A stretch of 6,652 nucleotides of DNA from an uncultured Eubacterium sp. (GCA_934358495.1 CAKRKO010000109.1:1-6652); one strand, 5' to 3'. Shown: positions 1 to 5,483, numbered from the stretch's first letter. Numbers and translations: made by a program. Notes: generated by a model not told the origin, from the letters alone.

Positions 1-780
1 CCGGATGACAACCCATTTATGGCAGGTGCGTTCCATGGTGTGACAGAAGCAGATGCTATCATTAACGTAGGTGTCAGCGGACCGGGTGTTGTAAAGACTG
101 CACTGGAAAAAGTAAGAGGCGAGAGCTTCGAAGTACTTTGTGAGACAATCAAAAAGACAGCATTCAAGATTACCCGTGTGGGTCAGCTGGTAGCAAAAGA
201 AGCTTCCAAAATGCTTGGTATTCCGTTTGGAATTATAGATCTGTCTCTGGCTCCGACACCGGCAGTTGGTGACAGTGTAGCGGAAATCCTTGAGGAGATC
301 GGTCTGGAGTACGCCGGAGCACCGGGTACAACGGCAGCATTAGCTATGCTGAACGATCAGGTGAAAAAAGGTGGTATCATGGCATCTTCCTATGTCGGCG
401 GATTAAGTGGTGCTTTTATCCCGGTCAGTGAAGATCAGGGAATGATCGATGCCGTAAAAGCAAATGCACTGACTTTAGAAAAATTAGAGGCGATGACCTG
501 TGTATGCTCTGTAGGTCTGGATATGATCGCTATTCCTGGAGATACACCGGCTACAACAATTTCCGGTATTATTGCCGATGAGATGGCTATCGGTATGGTA
601 AATCAGAAAACCACAGCAGTTCGTCTGATTCCGGTTATCGGAAAAGGTGTTGGCGAGATGGTAGAATTTGGTGGATTATTAGGTTATGCACCGATCATGC
701 CGGTAAATCAGTATTCCTGCGCAAACTTTGTAAATCGTCAGGGACGTATTCCAGCTCCAATCCACAGCTTCAAAAATTAA
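1..780 (+). CDS. PFL family protein (UPF0210 / DUF711), C-terminal part; 5' end outside window
   Basis: The frame is open from base 1 and ends at TAA 778-780, giving 259 residues. Family members are about 450 residues long, so this is roughly the C-terminal 57%. The sequence reads like UPF0210/DUF711 throughout: GVSGPGVV near residues 24-31, PGTTAALAMLND near 107-118, a glycine-rich core, and the family-typical C-terminus RIPAPIHSFKN. The fold is known to resemble pyruvate formate-lyase, hence the name PFL family, but the biochemical role is unknown and no glycyl-radical motif is seen in this part. The protein should be cytosolic, as no membrane segment is visible. In related bacteria the gene usually follows one for a small ACT-domain protein, which would lie upstream of this window. 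A strong terminator follows 31 bases after the stop, so it ends its transcription unit. Family assignment is secure; function is not. Confidence 0.95.
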   Translation, partial: PDDNPFMAGAFHGVTEADAIINVGVSGPGVVKTALEKVRGESFEVLCETIKKTAFKITRVGQLVAKEASKMLGIPFGIIDLSLAPTPAVGDSVAEILEEIGLEYAGAPGTTAALAMLNDQVKKGGIMASSYVGGLSGAFIPVSEDQGMIDAVKANALTLEKLEAMTCVCSVGLDMIAIPGDTPATTISGIIADEMAIGMVNQKTTAVRLIPVIGKGVGEMVEFGGLLGYAPIMPVNQYSCANFVNRQGRIPAPIHSFKN

Positions 781-811
781 CCGTACAGTTCACTTGTCAC
801 ATGTATCTATT

Positions 812-846
812 ATCCCCACAGTATAACCGGCTGTGGGGATTTTTTT
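812..846 (+). terminator. Rho-independent terminator of the PFL-family gene
   Basis: A perfect 10-bp stem, ATCCCCACAG (812-821) with CTGTGGGGAT (831-840), encloses a 9-base loop and is followed directly by a run of T to 846. It sits 31 bases after the stop codon of the upstream gene. Confidence 0.95.
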
Positions 847-855
847 AAAATGATA

Positions 856-1038
856 GATGTTGGGGTCAAAAGATGCCATACGAATTGTTTCGTACTTCGT
901 ACTCCCACAATTCTACCCAATATTTGCATATCGTGAAGCTGACGTTCCACTTTTATGCTCATATCGGGGCGGATCATTAAGCCATAAAACCACTCCTGTG
1001 CAAGCACATCGTGGTTTCAGACTTTTGACCCTGGCATC
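856..1038. repeat. Short element with imperfect terminal inverted repeats (MITE-like)
   Basis: The 17-base ends match in inverted orientation at 14 of 17 positions: GATG-TTG-GGGTCAAAAG at 856-872, against the reverse complement of CTTTTGACCC-TGG-CATC at 1022-1038. The inner ten bases match perfectly. Inside, TACGAA (879-884) and TTCGTA (889-894) form a small hairpin. No target-site duplication is obvious at the edges. The overall 183-bp size, inverted ends and intergenic position next to a terminator suggest a non-autonomous, MITE-like repeat. Copies elsewhere in the genome cannot be checked here, so mobility is inference. The minus-strand reading frame is open through most of the element, which may lead annotation software to call it a hypothetical protein. 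Confidence 0.5.
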
Positions 1039-1103
1039 ACAATATATTAATAATTCTAATAAAAATAAGTAAATAAATTAATGGCATTAATAAGAATCGG
1101 TGG

Positions 1104-1132
1104 TTGTAAAAATATATTTGGCATGTTACACT
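1104..1132 (+). promoter_or_regulatory. Candidate sigma-A promoter for the IMP cyclohydrolase gene
   Basis: TTGTAA (1104-1109) and TACACT (1127-1132) are 17 bp apart and each match consensus at 4 of 6 positions. A TG at 1124-1125, one base before the -10, gives an extended -10 (TGTTACACT). Transcription would start near 1139 and leave a leader of about 120 nt. No convincing PurR box was found; only a lone CCGAA core appears, near 1185. Confidence 0.4.
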
Positions 1133-1257
1133 TTGGATAGATGAGAAAAATTTACAGAAATATCTGTTTTTTCAAGGTAACATCCGAAAAAATAATCTGT
1201 GAATAGCTCCATGACAATGAAACATGACAAGGGGTACCACACGAAGGAGGACATGAT

Positions 1258-1974
1258 ATGGAAATGCGTTCTATTGCAAAGCAGTTACAGGAGAATTCTT
1301 ACCCGGGAAGAGGCATTATTATCGGCAGAACATCCGATGGAAGTAAAGCCGTTACCGCGTACTTTATCATGGGAAGAAGTGAAAACAGCAGAAACCGTGT
1401 ATTTGTAGAGGATGGTGAAGGCATCCGCACACAGGCATACGATCCGTCTAAATTGGAAGATCCGAGTCTTATTATCTACGCACCGGTTCGTGTATTGGGA
1501 AATAAAACAATTGTAACAAACGGAGATCAGACAGATACCATTTATGATCAGATGGATCGCCAGATGACATTTGAGCAGTCTTTACGCTGCCGTGAGTTTG
1601 AGCCGGACGGTCCGAACTACACACCGCGTATTTCCGGTATCATGCATGTGGAAAACGGAAAATTCAGTTATGCAATGTCTATTTTAAAGAGTAATAATGG
1701 CAATCCGGATGGATGTAACCGTTATACATTCGCTTATGAGACACCGGCTGCAGGTGAGGCACGTTTCATCCATACTTATATGAACGATGGAAATCCGCTT
1801 CCAAGCTTTGAAGGAGAGCCGGAGCTGGTAGATGTTGTGGATGATATTGATGAGTATACCAAACTTTTATGGGAGAGTTTAAACGCAGATAATAAAGTTT
1901 CCCTGTTTGTACGTTATATCAACATCGCAGACGGTACTTATGAGACACGTATCGTAAACAAACATCAGGATTAA
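1258..1974 (+). CDS. purO: IMP cyclohydrolase, PurO type
   Basis: This 238-residue cytosolic enzyme closes the ring of FAICAR to give IMP, the last step of de novo purine synthesis. It belongs to the PurO-type family (Pfam IMP_cyclohyd), first described in archaea and unrelated in sequence to the N-terminal half of PurH. Visible family blocks are YPGRGIIIGRT (15-25), AYFIMGRSENSRNR (34-47), VTNGDQTDTIYD (86-97) and FEPDGPNYTPRI (114-125). These parallel the archaeal G-R-x-x-x-V-G-x-T, S-R-S-x-x-N-R, N-G-x-x-T-D-T-I and P-R-I patterns. It is slightly longer than archaeal PurO, which has about 200 residues. The ATG is chosen because AAGGAGG (1244-1250) sits 7 bases ahead; the ATG at 1253 is out of frame. 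The formyltransferase gene that makes its substrate follows 101 bases downstream on the same strand with no strong terminator between, so co-transcription is likely. The purO symbol is given by homology to the archaeal gene. Confidence 0.93.
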   Translation: MEMRSIAKQLQENSYPGRGIIIGRTSDGSKAVTAYFIMGRSENSRNRVFVEDGEGIRTQAYDPSKLEDPSLIIYAPVRVLGNKTIVTNGDQTDTIYDQMDRQMTFEQSLRCREFEPDGPNYTPRISGIMHVENGKFSYAMSILKSNNGNPDGCNRYTFAYETPAAGEARFIHTYMNDGNPLPSFEGEPELVDVVDDIDEYTKLLWESLNADNKVSLFVRYINIADGTYETRIVNKHQD

Positions 1975-1978
1975 TTTT

Positions 1979-2002
1979 TATCGACATTATTTTTTGTTGA
2001 TA
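1979..2002 (+). other. Intercistronic AT-rich hairpin
   Basis: TATCGACA (1979-1986) pairs with TGTTGATA (1995-2002), including one G-U pair, around an 8-base loop just after the cyclohydrolase stop codon. No T run follows it, so it does not read as a terminator. It could be an mRNA processing or stabilising element, or have no role. Confidence 0.25.
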
Positions 2003-2075
2003 TAAAAACACGGCAAGTCATGCAGATATTTGATAAAAACGTTTGTGTGAACACATAGTTATCGGAGGAATCAGA

Positions 2076-3254
2076 ATGAACGAATTAGAGTTAAAATATG
2101 GCTGTAACCCAAATCAGAAACCATCCCGTATTTATATGGAGAACGGTGCAGATCTGCCAATCAAAGTATTAAACGGAAAACCTGGATACATCAACTTCCT
2201 GGATGCTTTCAACGGCTGGCAGTTAGTACGTGAGCTGAAAGCAGCAACCGGACTTCCGGCAGCAACATCTTTCAAACACGTATCTCCGGCTGGCGCAGCA
2301 GTAGGACTTCCTTTGACAGAGACCGAGAGCAAAATCTACTGGGTAGATGATCTTGGTGAACTTTCTCCGTTGGCAAGTGCTTATGCAAGAGCCAGAGGTG
2401 CAGACCGTATGTCTTCTTTCGGTGATTTCATTTCTCTGTCTGATGTTTGCGACGCAAGTACAGCAAAAATCATCAAACGTGAAGTTTCCGACGGTGTGAT
2501 CGCTCCAGGTTATGAGCCGGAAGCTCTGGAAATCCTGAAAGCAAAAAAAGGTGGTAAATATAATGTTATCGAAATCGATCCGAACTACGTTCCGGACCCG
2601 ATTGAGCACAAACAGGTATTTGGTGTGACTTTTGAGCAGGGAAGAAATGAGCTGAAAATCGACCGCGATTTCCTTGGAAATATTGTGACAGAGAATAAAG
2701 AAATTCCGGATTCCGCAAAAATCGATCTGATCATTTCTCTGATCACACTGAAATATACACAGTCCAATTCCGTATGTTATGCAAAAGGTGGTCAGGCGAT
2801 CGGAATCGGTGCAGGACAGCAGTCCAGAATCCATTGTACACGTCTGGCAGGACAGAAAGCAGATAACTGGTTCCTTCGTCAGGCTCCGCAGGTATTAAAT
2901 CTTCAGTTTGTAGATGGAATCAAACGTGCAGACCGTGACAATGCGATCGACCTTTACATCGGAGATGAGTACATGGATGTGCTTGCAGATGGCGCATGGG
3001 AGAATATTTTTAAAGTGAAACCGCCTGTATTTACAGCAGAGGAGAAACGTGCATGGCTGGATAAAAACACAGATGTTGCACTGGGATCTGATGCATTCTT
3101 CCCATTTGGCGACAATATTGAGCGTGCACACAAGAGCGGCGTAAAATATGTGGCTGAGCCGGGCGGATCCATTCGTGATGATCATGTCATCGATACATGC
3201 AACAAGTACAATATGGCAATGTGCTTTACAGGTATCCGTCTGTTCCATCACTAA
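2076..3254 (+). CDS. Phosphoribosylaminoimidazolecarboxamide (AICAR) formyltransferase, stand-alone, ATIC C-terminal type
   Basis: This 392-residue cytosolic enzyme transfers the formyl group of 10-formyl-tetrahydrofolate to AICAR, giving FAICAR for the IMP cyclohydrolase encoded just upstream. It corresponds only to the C-terminal (AICARFT) domain of bifunctional PurH; the N-terminal cyclohydrolase domain is absent. Key blocks are LKYGCNPNQ (6-14), KHVSPAGAAVG (67-77), ARARGADRMSSFGDF (104-118), KYTQSNSVCYAK (226-237), GIGAGQQSRIHCTRLAG (243-259), SDAFFPFGDN (338-347) and the terminal RLFHH. Against remembered human ATIC, K67 and H68 correspond to catalytic Lys266 and His267, N231 to Asn431, D346 to Asp546 and the last residue H392 to His592. 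All are kept. The start is the ATG at 2076, preceded by GGAGG (2064-2068) at 7 bases. An upstream in-frame TTG at 2043 lacks a ribosome binding site and would place the real one inside the coding sequence. A strong terminator follows the gene. Confidence 0.95.
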   Translation: MNELELKYGCNPNQKPSRIYMENGADLPIKVLNGKPGYINFLDAFNGWQLVRELKAATGLPAATSFKHVSPAGAAVGLPLTETESKIYWVDDLGELSPLASAYARARGADRMSSFGDFISLSDVCDASTAKIIKREVSDGVIAPGYEPEALEILKAKKGGKYNVIEIDPNYVPDPIEHKQVFGVTFEQGRNELKIDRDFLGNIVTENKEIPDSAKIDLIISLITLKYTQSNSVCYAKGGQAIGIGAGQQSRIHCTRLAGQKADNWFLRQAPQVLNLQFVDGIKRADRDNAIDLYIGDEYMDVLADGAWENIFKVKPPVFTAEEKRAWLDKNTDVALGSDAFFPFGDNIERAHKSGVKYVAEPGGSIRDDHVIDTCNKYNMAMCFTGIRLFHH

Positions 3255-3300
3255 ATCGGTGAGGCAATTTTTTGACAGAGAAAAAATAGAATAAAAATGA

Positions 3301-3360
3301 AACATCCGGCAGAGATCAGATGAATGAAAAGTGCATCTGGAAAATCTGTCGGATGTTTTT
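3301..3360 (+). terminator. Terminator of the purine pair, possibly bidirectional
   Basis: A 13-bp stem with one G-U pair, AACATCCGGCAGA (3301-3313) with TCTGTCGGATGTT (3345-3357), carries an inner hairpin, CAGATG (3317-3322) with CATCTG (3334-3339). It is followed by T to 3360. Read on the minus strand, the stem is followed by TCATTTTTAT and further T-rich sequence. It could therefore also stop transcription arriving from the convergent minus-strand operon. Confidence 0.85.
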
Positions 3361-3408
3361 ATTTGATAGGATTAGGGTGTCAAGACACCCAAACCCTATC
3401 AAATAAAA
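3357..3408. repeat. Long palindromic hairpin
   Basis: The outer arms TTTTATTTGATAGG (3357-3370) and CCTATCAAATAAAA (3395-3408) match over 14 bp. Then comes a 4x4 internal loop and a perfect 7-bp inner stem, GGGTGTC (3375-3381) with GACACCC (3384-3390), around a two-base loop. It abuts the preceding terminator and shares its T run. No T run follows on either strand, so it is not a second classical terminator. It most resembles a REP-like palindrome. Confidence 0.7.
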
Positions 3409-3537
3409 GCACTTCGTGCAAACGATGCGCACTCGCACGAGAAGAAATTATTGCTTCGCAAGCGTGCTCGGCGCGGGCAAGAAAGATGTGCTATTGATAA
3501 TTGCAAGCGTGTAACTGTGCGATAGCACATTTTCTTG
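3409..3537. repeat. Cluster of inverted and direct repeats between convergent genes
   Basis: Consecutive foldable units can be read directly. GCAC-TTC-GTGC lies at 3409-3419. GCGC...GCACG (3427-3439) faces CGTGC...GCGC (3463-3474) and encloses TTGC-TTC-GCAA (3451-3461). CAAGAAA-g-ATGTGCTAT (3478-3494) pairs with ATAGCACAT-TTTCTTG (3522-3537) over 16 bp with one bulge. GCAAGCGTG occurs twice, at 3458-3466 and 3503-3511. The block is locally richer in GC than its surroundings and has no open frame with a ribosome binding site. It is either a palindromic intergenic repeat family or a structured RNA; the sequence alone does not decide. Confidence 0.55.
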
Positions 3538-3546
3538 TGTTATAAG

Positions 3547-4866
3547 TTATTCCTGTTCAATTGTAAAATGAATACGCAAGTGCTTCTGTCTGGTTTCATC
3601 AATGAGATTCTGATTTCGATAGATACTCAACAAAATACCAACAAATATATAGGATATGATCGTGACGCTGCCACCATAGGAAAATAGTGGGAGAAATCCG
3701 TATGTCATTGGAATGAAACCAAGGTTCATAAGAAAATATTTGAAAACTTCTACGGTCAAAACCAGACTGCATCCTAGTCCGATAATCATACCTAGTTGAT
3801 TTTTCTGGTTTAAAGCCAGATAAAACAGACGAACACAAAATACGATAAATAAAACAGCAAGAATACAGGCTGGAATGATACCATATCGTGATGTTACATT
3901 TACGACCATGTAATCACTGATCAGGGAATTCAGATCCATGATTAAAGTCGTACTGTGCCCAAACAAAGCACTTCTTGTCATTGCTTCATGTACCATAGAC
4001 TGATTTGCATTTTCAACGGAAAACGGATAGATCCAGTTGGAAATGCGGGCAGAAACATACGGTGGGAACAGATTTTGAAATTTGTACGGTACCAGTAAGG
4101 AAAGTGTCGGAATGCCAACTACGCAACTCCAGAGTATTGGTAAAACGATTCTTTTGTGAACCAGATACCAATTGTTACAAATTACCACAGTAACGAGTAC
4201 GGCACTTATAAATACAAGAACCAGTTTATAAGATGCAAAGAACCATTGGTAACGCATTAGCAGGATAGATGCAAGCATAAATCCAACAGGAATCAGCAGA
4301 TGATACCAGCTTCGTTTTCGAAATTTGTACAGTAATCCGCAAAAAATGGGGATACTGAGCAGATAAGGAATTGTTATCGCATTGGAAAAGAGGCGTACAA
4401 ATTGCATATCCTGCAAGATAAGAAATACAAGATAAAGGATGGCCAGTATACCAGAGTGTTGAAAAATCCGACTGTAATCTGTTTTACAGATAAAAAGCAT
4501 GATTCCAAATCCGATCATCAGATAAATAATCTGTTTTCTTAACAGTGAAATAGTTGTAAAATCCGAAGTTCCCTTGCATATCATTCCAATCGTAAACACT
4601 CCAAGCACGGAGATCATGGCTGTCAGAATAACCATACTCCAGGACATTTTCGGTTTGTGAACGGCATCCAGTGACACACCTGTTTCCACTGGATCACCCA
4701 TATCCAGCACAGCTCTGCGTTCCGCATCATAAGCCGTCAGTCCCTGAGTGCGGTAGGCCTCTTCCTGATCTTCAATGTGAGAGGTAATCTCATGCGCTAC
4801 CAATTCTTTTGCACGTTTGTTTCGAATCTGCTCCAGCAGCAGTTCCATATATCGTTTTTTGCTCAT
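3547..4866 (-). CDS. FtsW/RodA/SpoVE-like membrane protein with N-terminal PadR-associated helical (HAAS / permease-prefix-like) domain
   Basis: This 439-residue protein is a divergent SEDS-family member; classical members polymerise peptidoglycan glycan strands. Residues 1-72 are a soluble, charged helical domain (YMELLLEQI at 6-14, HEITSHIEDQEEAY at 25-38, AERRAVLDMGDPVETG at 48-63). It resembles the helical prefix known as HAAS or permease prefix domain, typically found beside PadR genes. About ten membrane segments follow (near 77-97, 109-127, 137-152, 168-180, 189-205, 213-230, 239-257, 332-352, 358-382 and 398-416), as in SEDS proteins. The family signature is recognisable at 376-416 (NLGFIPMTYGFLPLFSYGGS). 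In the large outer loop, QSMVHEAM and SDYMVVNVTSRYG align with the QS...AIGSGG and TDF...GEE-G motifs, so D318 takes the place of the catalytic Asp. The usual ARRW...QPSE block is not recognisable. The start follows GGAGGG (4878-4873) with 6-base spacing and lies 2 bases after the padR stop, implying translational coupling. The family is clear; enzymatic activity is unproven. Confidence 0.88.
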   Translation of the reverse strand: MSKKRYMELLLEQIRNKRAKELVAHEITSHIEDQEEAYRTQGLTAYDAERRAVLDMGDPVETGVSLDAVHKPKMSWSMVILTAMISVLGVFTIGMICKGTSDFTTISLLRKQIIYLMIGFGIMLFICKTDYSRIFQHSGILAILYLVFLILQDMQFVRLFSNAITIPYLLSIPIFCGLLYKFRKRSWYHLLIPVGFMLASILLMRYQWFFASYKLVLVFISAVLVTVVICNNWYLVHKRIVLPILWSCVVGIPTLSLLVPYKFQNLFPPYVSARISNWIYPFSVENANQSMVHEAMTRSALFGHSTTLIMDLNSLISDYMVVNVTSRYGIIPACILAVLFIVFCVRLFYLALNQKNQLGMIIGLGCSLVLTVEVFKYFLMNLGFIPMTYGFLPLFSYGGSVTIISYIFVGILLSIYRNQNLIDETRQKHLRIHFTIEQE

Positions 4867-4868
4867 AT

Positions 4869-5237
4869 CTAGCCCTCCATCTGTGGTTTCAATGCTGGAA
4901 AGATGGTATTTCGATCAGCTGTCAGGATATTGGCAACAGCCGAAGAATATTCTTTCCATTCTTCTTTTTTCTGAGAGAAAAAATTTTTTCCATTTTTTGT
5001 CAGTGAATAATATTTTCGTGTTTTCTGACCGATGGAATCTTCGTAAGAAGAAACATAGCCTTTTTCTTCCAGAGAGTGAAGCAGCGGGTAAAGAGTGCCT
5101 GCCTTCAACTGAAATACATTCTGGGATTTTTCCTGTAATGTTTCAATCATTTCGTAACCGTACATGTCTTTTTCTTCCAAAAGCCGTAAAATCAGCATTG
5201 TAGTGCTTCCGGAAATCAGACTTTTGTCTACTGCCAT
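4869..5237 (-). CDS. PadR-family winged-helix transcriptional regulator
   Basis: This 122-residue cytosolic DNA-binding protein is probably a repressor of its own operon. The winged helix-turn-helix spans about 12-85. It contains LILRLLEEKDMYGYEMIETL (16-35), the recognition-helix block AGTLYPLLHSLEEKGYV (46-62) and the wing GQKTRKYYSLT (70-80). A single C-terminal helix (about 83-106) would serve as the dimer contact, as in short (subfamily-2) PadR proteins. The start is the ATG at 5237, preceded by AAAGGAGGA with GGAGG at 5250-5246, 8 bases away. A longer in-frame reading to 5303 runs through the leader hairpin and has no ribosome binding site. Two bases after its stop begins the FtsW-like gene carrying a PadR-associated prefix, which fits a regulator/membrane-partner pair. 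The promoter carries matching palindromes (5362-5380). The inducer is unknown. Confidence 0.93.
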   Translation of the reverse strand: MAVDKSLISGSTTMLILRLLEEKDMYGYEMIETLQEKSQNVFQLKAGTLYPLLHSLEEKGYVSSYEDSIGQKTRKYYSLTKNGKNFFSQKKEEWKEYSSAVANILTADRNTIFPALKPQMEG

Positions 5238-5250
5238 AAGTGAATCCTCC

Positions 5251-5355
5251 TTTGAACTAAATGAACCTGGTGTAAAGCGGACATAAGCATCCCCCTTACC
5301 CACCGCTTAGTGCTCTACGTACTCGAAGCGGGGGAATGCTTATTCTGCGTTCAAA
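5251..5355 (-). promoter_or_regulatory. Structured 5' leader of the padR operon (long hairpin reaching the Shine-Dalgarno)
   Basis: The arms TTTGAAC (5251-5257) and GTTCAAA (5349-5355) are perfect inverted repeats. Inside them ATAAGCAT (5283-5290) pairs with ATGCTTAT (5336-5343), followed by CCCCC (5291-5295) with GGGGG (5330-5334). CCGCTT (5302-5307) can pair instead with AAGCGG (5326-5331), so two conformations compete for the same G run. The block lies downstream of the predicted padR start site, so it would be transcribed. The 3' outer arm overlaps the start of AAAGGAGG. It may be a cis-acting RNA switch. Alternatively it is a remnant of a hairpin-ended mobile repeat (IS200/IS605-like end) caught in the leader. 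No transposase lies nearby. Confidence 0.45.
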
Positions 5356-5361
5356 CTTTAC

Positions 5362-5410
5362 TATATAGATTATCTATATATAATATATATCGAACATCTA
5401 TATATGTCAA
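5362..5410 (-). promoter_or_regulatory. padR operon promoter with overlapping palindromic operator
   Basis: On the minus strand TTGACA (5410-5405), a perfect -35, is separated by 17 bp from TATATT (5387-5382), a 5-of-6 match to the -10. Transcription would start near 5375. A perfect inverted repeat, TATATAGAT-T-ATCTATATA (5362-5380), covers that start. The half-site ATCTATATAT recurs 24 bp away at 5396-5405, between -35 and -10, inside ACAT-N6-ATGT (5394-5407). Operator-on-promoter placement fits self-repression by PadR, a common arrangement in the family. Binding is inferred. Confidence 0.7.
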
Positions 5411-5438
5411 GATAAGAATGGAATGAAAAAAGATAATA

Positions 5439-5447
5439 TGTTACAAT
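5439..5447 (+). promoter_or_regulatory. Candidate extended -10 promoter for the aldo/keto reductase
   Basis: TGTTACAAT has the TG-n-TATAAT pattern, and TACAAT (5442-5447) is a 5-of-6 match. The hexamer 17 bp upstream, TGGAAT (5419-5424), is a poor -35 at 3 of 6. The start would be near 5454, leaving a leader of about 30 nt. The site lies about 30 bp beyond the padR operator cluster, so shared control is possible but not shown. Confidence 0.4.
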
Positions 5448-5483
5448 GGGGGAAACATTAGTCTAAGAAAAAAGAGGGATAGC

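Larger units (their letters stand above)
781..1257. other. Gene-poor intergenic region, about 480 bases
   Basis: No convincing protein gene lies here. In order it holds the terminator at 812-846, an inverted-end repeat element at 856-1038, an AT-rich stretch, a candidate promoter at 1104-1132, and a leader of about 120 bases that reaches the IMP cyclohydrolase ribosome binding site (AAGGAGG, 1244-1250). The leader contains a weak hairpin, ACAGA (1154-1158) with TCTGT (1163-1167), running into TTTTT to 1172. It also contains an 8-bp direct repeat, CATGACAA, at 1210-1217 and 1223-1230. I see no known riboswitch consensus. Short open frames on both strands across 810-1072 lack ribosome binding sites. 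Confidence 0.6.

Noticed and set aside
810..1007. Minus-strand open frame of 65 codons across the inverted-end element
   Set aside because: It has no ribosome binding site, runs into the terminator stem at 812-846, and is explained by the repeat element. A plus-strand frame (857-1072) overlaps the same region and is equally unsupported.
1180..1196. PurR box upstream of the purine genes
   Set aside because: Only the core CCGAA is present; flanking positions fit the Bacillus consensus poorly and there is no partner site.
1199..1408. Plus-strand frame overlapping the start of the IMP cyclohydrolase
   Set aside because: It lies out of frame with a clearly conserved enzyme and has no ribosome binding site of its own.
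2043..2075. Longer TTG start for the AICAR formyltransferase
   Set aside because: GGAGG at 2064-2068 lies inside this extension and is correctly spaced for the ATG at 2076; the added residues match nothing in the family.
2223..2834. Long minus-strand frame of 203 codons inside the formyltransferase gene
   Set aside because: It is a cysteine-rich shadow of a highly conserved plus-strand gene, with no family resemblance.
3405..3540. CRISPR array
   Set aside because: The repeats are short, irregular and mostly inverted, with no regular repeat-spacer period and no cas genes.
5238..5303. N-terminal extension of PadR through the leader
   Set aside because: The extension would translate the hairpin element; the ATG at 5237 has a strong ribosome binding site and gives the usual PadR length.
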